DNA of 64,000 bases from Plutella xylostella (Eukaryota; Arthropoda; Insecta; Lepidoptera; Plutellidae), in contig NC_063992.1 in NCBI RefSeq assembly GCF_932276165.1, positions 4,784,001-4,848,000 of the forward strand, read 5' to 3'. The notes under the pieces were generated by a model. That model saw only the letters and a list, made by a program, of their open reading frames with translations. It was not told where the DNA came from and did not search any database. Of this stretch, positions 45,042 through 56,523 are shown piece after piece. The translations under genes and the position numbers were made by a program. The stretch's first letter is position 1. Each line of letters starts with the position of its first letter.

Positions 45042-46535
45042 GACGTCCTGTATGCAGGCGCGGGCGGGGCCGGGGGGGGTCGCTGCGCGCGGGGGGCAGG
45101 CTCTCTCCGGCAGCGCGGCGGGGGCGCCGTCGCCGCTCCTGCTGGCCTGCGCGCGGGAGCAGCCTTGCGGTTTAAATTTTGATTTGCTACAGATTTTGTT
45201 TTGCTTGCTGAATTCTTGCTGCTTTCTGGAACTTTCAGCTCCGCGCTGGATTTATTCACAGCTTTCGCCGATCTTAATGTTTCTGGGAGATTCTCCCCGA
45301 ATAAGAAAGTATCGATCTTAGTCCGTCTTAAGGGCTCCTGCATGTCATTTCTTACTCCAAACACAATAAAGTTTCGTCTGGTTACAGAGTCTCCATGTTG
45401 TATGTCACAAAGAATGCGTGCGGCATCCATAAGTTTCTGTAGAATTGTATTATTTCGTTCTTTTGAGTTAAGATGCAATGAAATAACCTCAGTTAGACAA
45501 GATATGGCGCTAGCCATTTGAGACTGTTTGGATTCAATTCCCTTATCTCGTTTAATGGAATTTTCTTGCAAATTAAGTTTTAACTCCGGGTTCAACGAAG
45601 GTGCACCCACACTGAGGCAGTTTGAAGGCAAAGGGTATTTTCTAATTAACTCTGTACGAGATTCCTTACTTAATCCTTCGGTAGCTATATGTTGCAATCT
45701 AGAAGCTAATTCTTTTCTTATTTCAGGGCCGTACTTAGTAGTTGATGAAGGGTCTTTACCAAGAATTTTGAGTACTTCGTCGTCTAGGTCGACAGGGTCG
45801 ATGGTGTCGGGCATATTATCTTCACCCGCGAGGGGCGGAGCGGGTAGACTGCTAATCAGTTCTTCTAAAGACTGTTCTACAGGGGCGCCTGCGTCCAACA
45901 GCTGTTGTTGATTAGTGGCATAGATCTCACCGGGCGGGTCCTGCTGCAGCATGTCGTGGACCGTGGCCGCGGCGGGGGCGGGCGCGGGGGTGGGGGCGGG
46001 GTAGGCGTCGGGCGCGTCGTGCTCCGGCGTGGCCAGCCACAGCTCCGGCATGTCGAGGTCCGCGCCGCCTGGCGCTGCGCCGGACGTGCCCTCGCCTGGA
46101 TCCGGCTCTGGCGGTTCTATAAAGAGCCACAACACAAATAGGTATCAGACAGATGTCGTGACGGCTTTTCTATGCAGTAAACACTGCTCCGTATGTGTCT
46201 TTTTAATGATTGCCTAATCAGTAAAGGTAGGCGCAGAAAAGTTTTAGTTAACGGGCGTTAACTAAAAAAATCAGGTAGGCGAAACCCCCAGCGGGTTACG
46301 CGCAAACGAAAACAGAATGCGGTGAAATAGCCCCAGCGACTATCTCGATTGCATTTATTTTTTTTTTATTTCATAGCTCTTATGAATCACTATTGCACTT
46401 TAAAAATATAAATCACTTGTACATACCTTCTACATTTTCTTTGCAGGAACGTATTTTCTTCTCTAATTTTTTCATCTTCTTATAAAGACGACCAAGATCG
46501 TCTTCTAGACTAACAGTCTGCTTCCTTTTGGACAT
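44996..46535 (-). CDS. DIRS gag-like protein, probably spliced
   Basis: Exon 1 (46427-46535) begins MSKRKQTVSLEDDLGRLYKK and is lysine-rich and coiled-coil-like. A GGTATGT donor and CTTTATAG acceptor bound a 310-bp intron (46117-46426) whose removal keeps the phase. Exon 2 (44996-46116) has an acidic, proline/alanine-rich part, then DEVLKILGKDP, LNPELKLNLQENSIKRDKGI and RRNFIVFGVRNDMQEPLRRT. The LFGENLPETLRSAK block recalls DIRS gag. The C-terminus is arginine/proline-rich and probably binds RNA. The GC-rich plus-strand frames here are shadows. Confidence 0.72.
46117..46426 (-). other. Predicted intron in DIRS gag
   Basis: On the minus strand it runs GTATGTACAAG...GTGGCTCTTTATAG, with GT-AG ends, stops in all three frames and matching phase (1) on both sides. 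Confidence 0.55.
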
Positions 46536-46595
46536 TTTTATTTAATTTATTTCAGTGGGAGAACACAAGTGGAGTGGTCGAGCACTGAACTGCGT

Positions 46596-46773
46596 ATGAT
46601 AGGACTGGGAGTTGACGCCGCTGAGGTGAGTAATGGATAAGGTGGGTAGTATGAAAATTTCAAAATATTAAAGTACCCTCAAAAATACAGTGCAGAGTGG
46701 TTGTAACTATGCGTTACTACATGTGTATATAAATAAATAATACTAATCTTGAGGACGAAATGCGAAGTATAAT
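46596..46773. repeat. DIRS terminal repeat, 5' side
   Basis: 178 bases, inverted relative to 39985-40162 and nearly identical apart from the outer ~25 bases. It ends at GCGAAGTATAAT. Confidence 0.88.
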
Positions 46774-48003
46774 AAAAATCAGTCGATGTTAAGTAAATAG
46801 CTATGTACGAAGGGGCTGAAAACGAAGGACGGTGAAGTTACATAATAAACTTTAACCACCTTATCATAAAAAGAAGACTATAATGGTAATTCTGCAAAAA
46901 GGTTAAGAACCGTTTATAGCTTAACTTTTAACAAATCAGTAGTCTAAAACCAGGTTTAAACCAGAACTATCTTTATTATTTATTTTATAGTAAGGGAGTC
47001 TATGTCTAAAGCTTACTTAACAAATTAACAGTATTAAAAATATACTGAGTACACTGAAGTTTATTGGGATCTCGCGAAAGATCAACTCTGCCCGATGCAA
47101 GCAGAACGTACCTATTGAAATGAACGAAACACCGTCCCCTTTCAACGTTTTCCTGTATTTCCATCCGTCCGTATAAATGGATTCGTATTTAGGGTTCCGT
47201 AATAAAAAATATAACTCTTATTGAACCACTTTGTTGTCCATTCATATATGTCTGTCTGTCAATACCTAAAAAATTAAGGTTTTATTGTAGACGTACAAAA
47301 AAGACACTACCTAAATTAATCAAGGCAAATAGTACTGACATTACTTATACTGCACATTGAGAGATAATCTGAAAACCAAACATATCGTATTAACTTTTGT
47401 CTTTAAAATGTATTTTCTAAGCCAAGGGTAGTCTCACATATATCTAATAAATACAACTATCCAAAGTATTTAACGTTAATTGCTTATCTTGGTTTTTCAT
47501 ATGAATACTATTTACAGATAACTATTCATAATGTAAATACTATTTTTCATATACAATTTTTCATATATTTTCCTAAAAACTATTTACAGATATAAATACT
47601 ATGTACGGTGGCCTGCGCCTAAAAGTATACAGCGAAGTTTTTAAAATAGCGATCTCAAGCTCACATGCTGCTCAAGCACATCCACATAAACACCACTGCT
47701 CCACACATCACACACAACACATATCTTTCATGCACGAGCTCGACTCGCACTTGGCCGTTTTTTTTAAACATCCGTCCTTTCTCCACGTTTTCCGCCTTCC
47801 CTAAATACGCACACCTGCATTGAACAGCAAACGCGACCAGAATGGATAAATACTTGCGCTGCTTGTAAATCATATTTAATATTTTATAATAGCCGCTCAG
47901 CAATGGTGAAACCGTGAAAACCATGCGCTGTAAATATAGGTATAAATGTGACTGAAAATTTACACATAAGTAAATTGTTGAAATTCGCTGTAGCCGCTTA
48001 ATG
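46774..48003. other. Intergenic DNA
   Basis: No gene was recognised. TTAGGGTTCCGTAATAAAAA at 47189 resembles a widespread lepidopteran repeat start, but the copy is too short to classify. Confidence 0.4.
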
Positions 48004-48011
48004 GACCTAAA

Positions 48012-49724
48012 GGGTTCCGCTCATCTCGCATAATCTTTATTGACCAAAACTCATTTCGCATAACTCGTATGGTCTAAACTTTTTTGGCCGAACCATCACT
48101 TTGCCAAGACTTATGTGGCATAAGGCTCGTTTCGTCTAAAACTCTTTAGGCACAATCTTTAAACACCTATAGTCCAGTCAAGGAATGAGGTGTAGAGTGC
48201 GTGAGCAGGTAACTAAGCGATTCCTTCCGAAACTTGTTCAGGGGGCTTAGGTTGTTAACATACCAAAAGTCCTGACTCCTAGGTGATGAGCGGGGGGGAG
48301 GAGAGGGGGGTAAAGGTACAAATTTTTGGTTTTTCGCTTATATCTCGAAAATGGTGCAGAGAAATATTTTCAAAGCATAAAATGGAGTTCTTTAAATTAT
48401 CTAAATCTTTTATATCATATGTATTTTTCTAATTCCTAACCGTTTTCGAGTTATTTCCCTCGGAAAAAGTTAAAATTTACAAGAAAAATCTATTCAAGTC
48501 AAAACATTCATAAACATTGCATCATATTTTCTAAACCAATTCATAAATGAAAAAAATGAATAGAAAAGAAGTTGTAGATTTTTAAATTTCCTTTTAGAAT
48601 ATATATAGATATGCTGGTTAGCTGTAACTTTAGACGGGTTGGACATTAACTAGCATATCTATATATATTCTAAAAGGGAATTTAAAAATCTACAACTTCT
48701 TTCCTATTCATTTTTTTCGTTTATGAATCGGTTTAGAAAATATGATGCAATGTTTATGAATGTTTTGACTTGAATAGATTTTTCTTGTAAATTTTAACTT
48801 TTTCCGAGGGTAATAACTCGAGAACGGTTAGGAATTAGAAAAATACATATGGTATAAAAGTTTTAGGTAATTTAACGAACTCCATTTTATGCCTTGAAAA
48901 TGTTTCTCTGCGATGCACCATTTTCGAGATATAAGCGAAAAACCAAAAATTCGTACCTTTACCCCCCTCTCCTCCCCCCCGCTCATCACCTAGGAGTCAG
49001 GACTTTTGGTATGTTAACAAACTAAGCCCCCTGAACAATTTCCTGGAGGAATCGCTTAGTTACCTGCTCACGCACTCTACACCTCATTTTTCGTCATTTA
49101 TTGACTGGACTACTAAGTTTCGTTTGCTCAAATTTATGTTCGTCTATACCTATGTATAATCTTGTTTCTCGTAATGTTATCTTAATAAATAATATATTAA
49201 GTATGTAGTAAATGTACAAATTGTGGTATTTTTCTCCTACATCCCGAAAATCACGATATTGTATGATCAAAAAATCGAAAGTTAACGACCAATATAATTA
49301 TTACAAACCCCATGAGATCGAAACCTAAAAATAGGTGCGACGACGAGCAAAGCGAGGAGGAGCGTGTTAGGTGCACATGTTCATCAAAACCAAAGCGGAG
49401 CGCAGCGAAGCGGAGCGGAGCGTTTTCCAAACAGCGGAATCAATACAAGTCACCAGTTTGCGCTATGTAGGGAGACGCTCCGTCAAAGTTAAAGCCAAAC
49501 GAATATTATTACTTTGTATAAACCTAATAAACCTATGCCATAGCATTATTAGGCTATTCAAGATTTGGCCATACCATTATTAGGCTAAACAATGTTATGC
49601 GAAATAACTTTTTACTAAACGAGATTTATGCCATACGATTTTCGGCGTAACGAGACTTTGACCAAACGTTACTATGCAATACGAGATTAGGCAAATAAAT
49701 CTTATGCCAAAAAAGGTAGAACCG
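48012..49724. mobile_element. hAT-like element with degenerate GCATAA/CGAGATTT words
   Basis: GACCTAAA is duplicated at 48004-48011 and 49725-49732 (nine bases if one G is added). The ends, GGGTTCCGC and complement of CGGTTCTAC, are weakly inverted. Inside both ends runs a degenerate series of words such as CTCGCATAA, TTATGCCA, AACGAGATTT and TGGTCTAAAC every ~12-20 bases. A GCGGAGC-type short repeat lies at 49394-49425. The centre is filled by the 939-bp foldback (48172-49110). No transposase. Eight bases suggests hAT; nine would suggest a Mutator type. Confidence 0.65.
48172..49110. mobile_element. 939-bp foldback element, TA-flanked
   Basis: The two halves (48172-48620 and ~48655-49110) are near-identical inverted copies, from GTCCAGTCA at the ends to TATAGATATGCT by the loop. 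They include AGGAGTCAGGACTTTTGGTA and a poly-G/CTCC stretch. TA flanks it (48170-48171, 49111-49112). Transcription would give a ~450-bp hairpin RNA. Confidence 0.88.
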
Positions 49725-49734
49725 GACCTAAATC

Positions 49735-52734
49735 ATTGTAACATCTAAAGGTTGACTGGAAGAAATCGCGTGTATATATTGATATTTTTTCGATTGGCAG
49801 CTCTAGTTGGCCTTACAGCTTACATTTAAGCAGGTGTCCCAAAATGTATGTCTAATTCAGGAGGAATCTGTATATCAATATATGGATCAGGTACATTGGA
49901 CCCTAGTATAAACTTCAAATCCAACACCCCACCACCACACATAAGTTTTACATAAAGAAAGAAGTACTTATCTCTGTTGTTCCTTTCCTTAACTCGGCTG
50001 TGGCACATCTATTGCTTCCCGCAAATTTCAAAGATATTGGAAATACCCCGAAAATACCCCGCGGCCACGCGATTCTTTCACATTTACATAGAAACCTTCC
50101 AAAATTCAGTTTATTTATACAAAGAACACTTATGAAAATATTTAAGTTTAATGGCATTAAAACTTTTCAATGAAACATAAGTTTTCGCATTTTAAAGTGT
50201 ACAAAACATCAAAATATAAATTCTAGCTTCATAATATTTGCGCGGGAACGGCACTCAACTCAATACCTGGATGAAAGTCTCTGAATTCGAAAAGTTAAAC
50301 TTTTAACAATACATCCGTCTTGCAATTACGTTGCTCGGATCAGATTCACGTAAATACTACAGCGGGGGCATTTTATTTATGAAAATGAATTCTAAATGGA
50401 GATGTCTCATTGCATCTCCGTACTGGCATGATCTTATTACGAAATTTTCTAATTAACGCCACAATTTTCTACGGTCTACAGTCATACACATAACCCGGTC
50501 TCCTACAGTGGTATAAGGAGGTCACTCAGAGGGTTATTTTTTATTAGTTTAACTTTAATTCTACATCGTTGAAACCTCGCAATAAACAATTTGCTTCTCC
50601 ATAGAAATTGTGTTGGTCATGCAACTACCACATAAGACTTAAGAAAAGTTAAAACTAAACTGAAAAACTAAAGTAAGTCTAAACCATATTGTGCAGTGAT
50701 ATCTCTAGAAAGTCTATACTAGTTTAATTTTATCGACTCGACTGTTCAACTTTTGGTCTCGGTTATCGAATAATACTTTTTATTGTGATTTACTGAAGTT
50801 ATGTTTCCTATAGAATTTGGACCGTAAATATTAAATTACTGATTTGAAGTCAGTAAATAAGTAGAATCCTTAAAGTTCAATTGAAACATCTAATGTATTA
50901 CATAGCTAGGCTTACTTTAATCAAATATTCCACTGAATGAATCACACAAGGATTTGTTTTTACATGTTTTTCATGATGAAAGTAATTCTAAACAAAATAC
51001 ATGGTATTTTTATATTCAGTTTTCAGTTTTGATTTGCCGATATCCGAATTACCTAAATAACAGTGCATTTGTTTGGTTTCCACGTTTCAATGGTATTATC
51101 GGTTTTCTTTGATGTTTTTGTTTACTCCATGATTACAAGTAAGCATAATAATTATCATAGAAAATACAATGAAGTGTGTGTGTAGTCAGTGTCGGCCCCT
51201 CCCTTGGCTACCTCCTTTGGCAATTAAAATACTTAATAAAATGTTCAGAATAAAGTGAAGGAATCGCATCTACATAGCCAGGGAAAGCGGATAATCTGGC
51301 AGCGTGCTTTAAAAAGAATGCTATTGGCAACTAAACCCTACAAAGGGACGAAGTGTTTCCCCTGTTCAGATAACGTCTGTGTAATCCGAGCAACGCAAAC
51401 CGGAACAGACGCCGGGAAACTGAAGTTTCGGAATATTGCTTTTTATCGCTGGATAGAAAAATATTCTTTGCACACCCACCCTTTGTATTCAAAGGGATTT
51501 GCAAAGGAAACTATCTGCATGAATTGACGATAGCTTGGTATTTTAAGAGTAGCAGCCGCAACATCATAAGATCAAGTATTATTATCAGCGAGATCAACGG
51601 AGAATTTCAACAAATAATTATCAGCTTTTAAAAATGTTTTCCAAAGATAAAAATAGCATTTATCACTTTATCGCTGCTAAAGTTTTATTGTCTCTGCGCT
51701 CGTTGGAACCCCTGTAATGCCTGGAATTCATATTTTTCACAGAACAACGCCGCGCTTGCATTTTACACAAAGAAAAAATACGAGACCAAAATGCATAATG
51801 TACGTAACTTTTTTTGTCGTTCATAGCGAGCGAGGGATTTGTTGTTAAAATGTGATTTTAAATATTTTCAAAACTCATTCGTAAACAAAAGGTTATTTAG
51901 AACGACAAATCCTATCACTTTTATATCACAATAAAGTTTCGGTACGATTTCCACCGACAGATTTTTTGTTAAGGCACTTCCTTTTATCCAATTAAACACA
52001 TTGTTATGGCTATAAAAACAAACGTCAAGGCCCATAAAGGGATGCACCCAGGTCCCAGGTGTGTGCAGCGATGATGAAGTACCAACTGCACCTCAGGGCA
52101 GGGTGCCAAACTGTTGCCGTGCTCACCGCAGGCTTTGTGGACAATAGCAATACCTTATGTGCATGGGAGTACTATCGGGGAATCATATAACCTGCCCTAA
52201 AGCTTAGAACTGTTTCTATCTAACCTGCCTGTGTCCAATACAAATTTGGACGGCTAGGCTCATTTTGAAAAAATATCACTAAGGACACTTGGGATAATAT
52301 TACTTATGTCCTATAAAAACGAAACAAATATCGCTTAAGCCGTTTGGGAGCTGTGCTACTACAGGAAGATACACACATACACAGATACGTTAAACTTCTA
52401 ACACCCCTCTTTTCCGATAATGGTTAAAAAATGAGGAGTTATGAGCAATTGAGCATGTTCACTTAAACTTGACCGCGTCTACTTAAATTGTCTTACACAG
52501 TAGGTAAATAGTTGCGTTGTTCCCTTCCCAGAATCCGGCAACCCTATAAAGACAGCAAGATATTTCTTTAAGCGATAGGCTCGGAATTTGTTCCATTTTT
52601 TTCAGGTTTAATATATTTAATTTGTTAGGGTGAAATTTAATATTGGCTAAAATTGTTTAGCTATAAAAAATACATTGATTTATTGATGGTGAAAACACAA
52701 GGAAGCTGCTGATCATGGTAATGACGATTGAATA
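49735..52734. other. Intergenic DNA
   Basis: Three kb without a recognised gene. Around 52225-52420 there are words (GGACGGCTAGGCTCATTTTG, GAAGATACACACATACACAG) that recall old lepidopteran LINE or Helitron remnants, but no boundary can be set. The 90-residue frame at 51255-51527 has no motif. Confidence 0.35.
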
Positions 52735-52737
52735 TAA

Positions 52738-53274
52738 GGGGCCGTCCATTAATCACGTGAGGCTCAAAGGGGGGGGGGGAGGGGGTATGGAAAACCTCAC
52801 GAAACATCACAAGGGGGGAGGGGGGGGTCTCGTTAGACATCACGTGTATTATTTTTTTGTCAAAAAGCGCTAGGTATTTCTGAACCGAAATTTTGAAAAC
52901 AGGAAAAATTTGAACGATTTGTAGTTAGTATGACCTTGATTGACTCGCCCGCCGTTGCTTAGCAACGAACGACTCCCCGCGCGCCGCGAAAGACCGCGCC
53001 GTGGAGTCGTTGCAATTTTCTTTATATTTTTCCTAGTCAAAAATAGCCTTTATTTATTTAAACACTTTATTGTATACAATATACATAGGTATAACAGTAA
53101 AAAAAATGGAGAGAATTAAACTAGACTAGTATACAAGGCCTTTACATAGACTTAAAAAAATACACGTGATCCAGAGGGGGGGAGGGGGGGTCATCCCAAA
53201 CCTCACCAAATATCACCAAGGAAGGGGGGTCAAAAATTGAGAAAAACGACCTCACGTGATTAATGGACGGCCCC
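52738..53274. mobile_element. DNA element with GGGGCCGTCCATTAATCACG ends and G-runs
   Basis: Near-perfect inverted ends (GGGGCCGTCCATTAATCACG / complement) with TAA on both sides (52735-52737, 53275-53277). Four G-rich clusters, up to 11 G in a row, lie on the plus strand at 52769, 52813, 53174 and 53222, next to directly repeated CCTCAC..ATCAC..AAGG units. A T/A-rich LINE-tail-like segment occupies about 53040-53160. Confidence 0.78.
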
Positions 53275-53515
53275 TAAGTCGACGGTCAATGACTTTCATG
53301 GAAAATTACTTTTGGATATTCGTGAGTAAAAAATAATTTAAATGTTAAATCTTTGTTTTTCCATATTGTATGGCTAAATGGGTAAAATCCTGTTTTTCAA
53401 TAGCTATTGGAGGCTGGAGAGTACAGCTAATTTTAATCCCGTTATGACCACAGTAAAACCTTCTACAGCGAAGCAAACCTCACGCGGTGGTTACATATTA
53501 AATTCCTAGTACTTA

Positions 53516-53666
53516 GCCCCGATTTCTCCATAGTCGGTTATCTAACCAATCAGGGATGGTTAGTCAATATATATACGTCATCTCTATATAAAATTCTTGA
53601 CAGATGTGTCAAAAGTCAACCACTAATACCTGGTTATGCTCTAACCGACTATGGAGAAATTGGCAC
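53516..53666. mobile_element. MITE, GTGCCAATTTCTCCAT family (copy 2)
   Basis: Left end GCCCCGATTTCTCCATAGTC and right end GGAGAAATTGGCAC are inverted, with TTA on both sides (53513-53515, 53667-53669). It matches 7901-8039 and retains more of the internal pairing. Confidence 0.75.
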
Positions 53667-53669
53667 TTA

Positions 53670-55259
53670 GTATCCAGGTACGATCCATGATCAAGACACG
53701 CCAAGTACTCGCAAACTATAACGCTCACTCTATCTTAAAAAAAAAACAAACGAACGAGAACTTCCATGCAAGCGGTACCTCTACTGCGAAGATATTAGAG
53801 TCGTGGTTAGCGAAGCAGCTCTCCTGCCTCTGTAGCACAGGGTGCTAATAAGACGTGATAAAAGTTCTCCGTCGCACTCACTCTGTAGGCTGTGCAATGT
53901 GAGTGACGGCGATGCTAAACTTTTGTCACGTGTTAAATGCGCCCCGTACTAGCTATTCTAACTTAGTTTTTCCTAAGCTAGATTAGCCCTTGGGCGAGTT
54001 GCCAACTTGTAAGCGGTGGTTGGGATGCATTCCACTACTACAATGGACGCTCTCTGCAGCTCGAGCCTTTCTTTGTTTTCCTAATGAATTATAGTTATTG
54101 ACGTTTTGTTTTATAGAATGGGCATGGCGCTGAACTCTATAAACAATTTCACGATGGATTTATTATTTATATCAATTGAACAAAAGTTATATTACTTCTT
54201 CCAAGTACACGGAAACTCTAAATTATAATAATAATATGGAAAACTTTTTATAGAACAACGATAGAACAGCTCACAGACAATCGAAAAATCTTTCAAAGCC
54301 TTTAAATTTATTGAACACAAATAGTTTTTTTTATCATAAATATTCATCAATTTTGTAACACCCTGTATATGCCCACGACTATAATATTCAAAGGGTTAGT
54401 CAGCGGTAACACGAAGGACATTATTTCAGGCTGAAATTGAGGACAACTCGTGCAAAAAGTAATACTTTTACAAGGAAAACCGTGCCATTAAAACCATAAA
54501 TGAAAATAAGAGGTATGTATAGGCACATTTTATTCAACAACATACCTTCAAAAATATTTATTTCTTGTTAGTGCTTATCGACAGGTTGCTAAAGTACTTG
54601 TCAGTTACGTTCAATGAATCATGATATAAGAGCAGTACTATTCTGAAGCAGAATTCACACGTGTATAAAAAAAACCTATACTTACCTATTACCTAGAAAC
54701 CTGACATGAACTGCTGAACTGGTACTGGTACCAATATAATATACCACAATATGTTGCAGTTGAGAAAGAAATAGTTAACGACGTGAATAAAATATAAATC
54801 TAGGTAAGTATAGTTATTTCACAGTAGGGAGCTTTTCAAATGAATTACTTACATGCGTTTAATATAAATGTCACTGTAATCATTATTACACCGAGCAATC
54901 ACAATTGGTTACACTATACTACTACACTGCTTTACACAAATTGGATATTTGTCGAAAATGTCTGTTAACCCATTTTCGTATCAGCATGACGGGGCTTTTA
55001 ATATCCGATCGAATGAAATTATCCTGATATAGGTACAAGGTACGTTTTGTAGGACACTCTTTGAAATATCATTATTCATTTTGAATCTTTTGAAACAGGA
55101 GTCAGAGCGAGACCGGTAACAATGGCTGGCTATTATGAGTTGTTGGAAGTGCCACTTTTCCTAAGTGATTTCCTAGAGTTACTTCTTTGAGTAACGTGAA
55201 AAGGTGCAAAGTCGTACAAAACAGAGTAAAAATAGTTTTAATATTTTTATTGTAGGTAG
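53670..55259. other. Intergenic DNA
   Basis: No gene was supported. TTTTGTAACACCCTGTATAT at 54350 is a lone arm of the ACAGGGTGTTGCAAAA family found complete at 56258. Confidence 0.4.
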
Positions 55260-55267
55260 ATAAGTTG

Positions 55268-55516
55268 GCGACCGAATGGCGTAGTGGTTAGTGACCCTGA
55301 CTACTGAGTCGATGGTGCCGGGTTCGATTCCCGGCTGGGGCAGATATTTGTTTAAACACAGATATTTGTTCTCGGGTCTTGGATGTGCCCGCCCCCTATT
55401 ACATTGGGACTAACATAACACTCTGGCGAATAGTGGGTGCAGCAATGCACCTCTGTCTACCCCGCAAGGGAGTACATTAGTACAAGGCGTGAGTGCGTGT
55501 TTTTTTTTTTTTTTTT
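55268..55516 (+). mobile_element. tRNA-derived SINE (family 1), copy 2
   Basis: Same head, body and GTGAGTGCGTG tail as 6533-6800. It has a ~15-base deletion after GATGTGCCCG and a poly(T) end. ATAAGTTG is duplicated (55260-55267, 55517-55524). Confidence 0.85.
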
Positions 55517-55524
55517 ATAAGTTG

Positions 55525-56255
55525 AAGATGTGATGTGAAATCTTGTTGTCGTCTTTAATTACAATAGAGTTGTCCTGAGGTTTGTCACCGTGGAAAGTGA
55601 ACAAATGGGCTAGTCTTATTATACTTGTCAGACGCTGAATGCCGAAGCTGCGCCGAACGCAGTAAGTTACTAATATTATTAATATACGGATAAAGAAGGG
55701 TGTTTCAGTTTAACGTGTGTAGGTCTGTCTGAGGTAAGCTGAACCAATATTCGTATCTTTTTATAAAAGTATGTACGTAGTTAATACATAATCAGGCAGA
55801 GTGCTTAAGTATCAGAACATCACCAAGTATCAGAAGTTCCCATGATCCGTAAAAACGAACAAAACAGACAAATAAACATTTTCAACTACAAACTCGTGTT
55901 GCGGCTAACAATATCTCTCTTCGTGAGAGTTCACGTACACAATACAGTATGTTCTTTTTACCGTATTGTGTTAGAGTGTTTCTCAAGAGCGGTGTACAGA
56001 ATGTAAACACTTTGCTGCGGACGCCGAGTGTTCTCAAATAAACAATGATACTCGCACTGTGTTTTAACTTAATACCTACGAATGTTAGGGCATGTATACT
56101 GTATAGGTAAAGTAAACAAAACATATCAGCATCCCTAGTAAAATTGTTTGATCGCAAAAGTCACCTCTAAAGTACAAAAAGGACGTCCCTTTTCGGCTTA
56201 CTAGGTAATTAGGAATAGGCAGTACTTTTGCAACAACCTGTAAATAAACTGATTA
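55525..56255. other. Intergenic DNA, nothing recognised
   Basis: No gene or element was recognised. Confidence 0.4.
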
Positions 56256-56257
56256 TA

Positions 56258-56521
56258 CAGGGTGTTGCAAAATTGGTATACTAAGTCGAAACCTACATGT
56301 GCAGCATGGTATATCTAAGCCCGAATCTGAAATCAGAATTTGGAAATTCGCGAAAAAAAAAATATTTTTCCATAGTAAAAAGTCACGTGACCAACAAAGT
56401 TTCTATGGAAAATGAATTTTTTTTTTCGCGAATTTTCTAATTCTGATTTCAGTTTCAGGCTTAGATATACCATGCTGCACATGTAGGTTTCGGCTTAGTA
56501 TACCCTTTTTGCAACACACTG
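56258..56521. mobile_element. TA-flanked palindromic MITE, CAGGGTGTTGCAAAA ends
   Basis: 264-bp foldback. The arms share CCTACATGTGCAGCATGGTA, TATCTAAGCC and AATTCGCGAAAAAAAA in inverse order; the loop holds AAAGTCACGTGACC. TA flanks both sides. Single arms of the family occur near 22003 and 54350. Confidence 0.82.
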
Positions 56522-56523
56522 TA

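Larger units (their letters stand above)
39935..46773 (-). mobile_element. DIRS-type tyrosine-recombinase retrotransposon
   Basis: The 6.8-kb element reads on the minus strand: gag, RT, RNase H with a DIRS-specific downstream domain, and a tyrosine recombinase. Its inverted terminal repeats (39935-40162, 46596-46773) differ at their outer edges, and the left one has an extra ~50-base extension. An internal complementary region (40263-40394) matches both outer ends joined head to tail, the hallmark of DIRS circular-junction replication. There is no ordinary target duplication; AAGTATAAT occurs at both ends. Damage: a 1476-bp hAT-like insertion and one frameshift. Without the insertion the element is about 5.35 kb, typical of the group. 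Confidence 0.92.

Noticed and set aside
45025..46217. Long plus-strand frames at 45025-46217
   Set aside because: They mirror the GC-rich gag on the minus strand and show only low-complexity glycine, arginine and serine content.
39935..46773. Endogenous retrovirus or Gypsy-type element
   Set aside because: There is no protease, integrase or LTR pair. The tyrosine recombinase, inverted repeats and internal complementary region identify DIRS.
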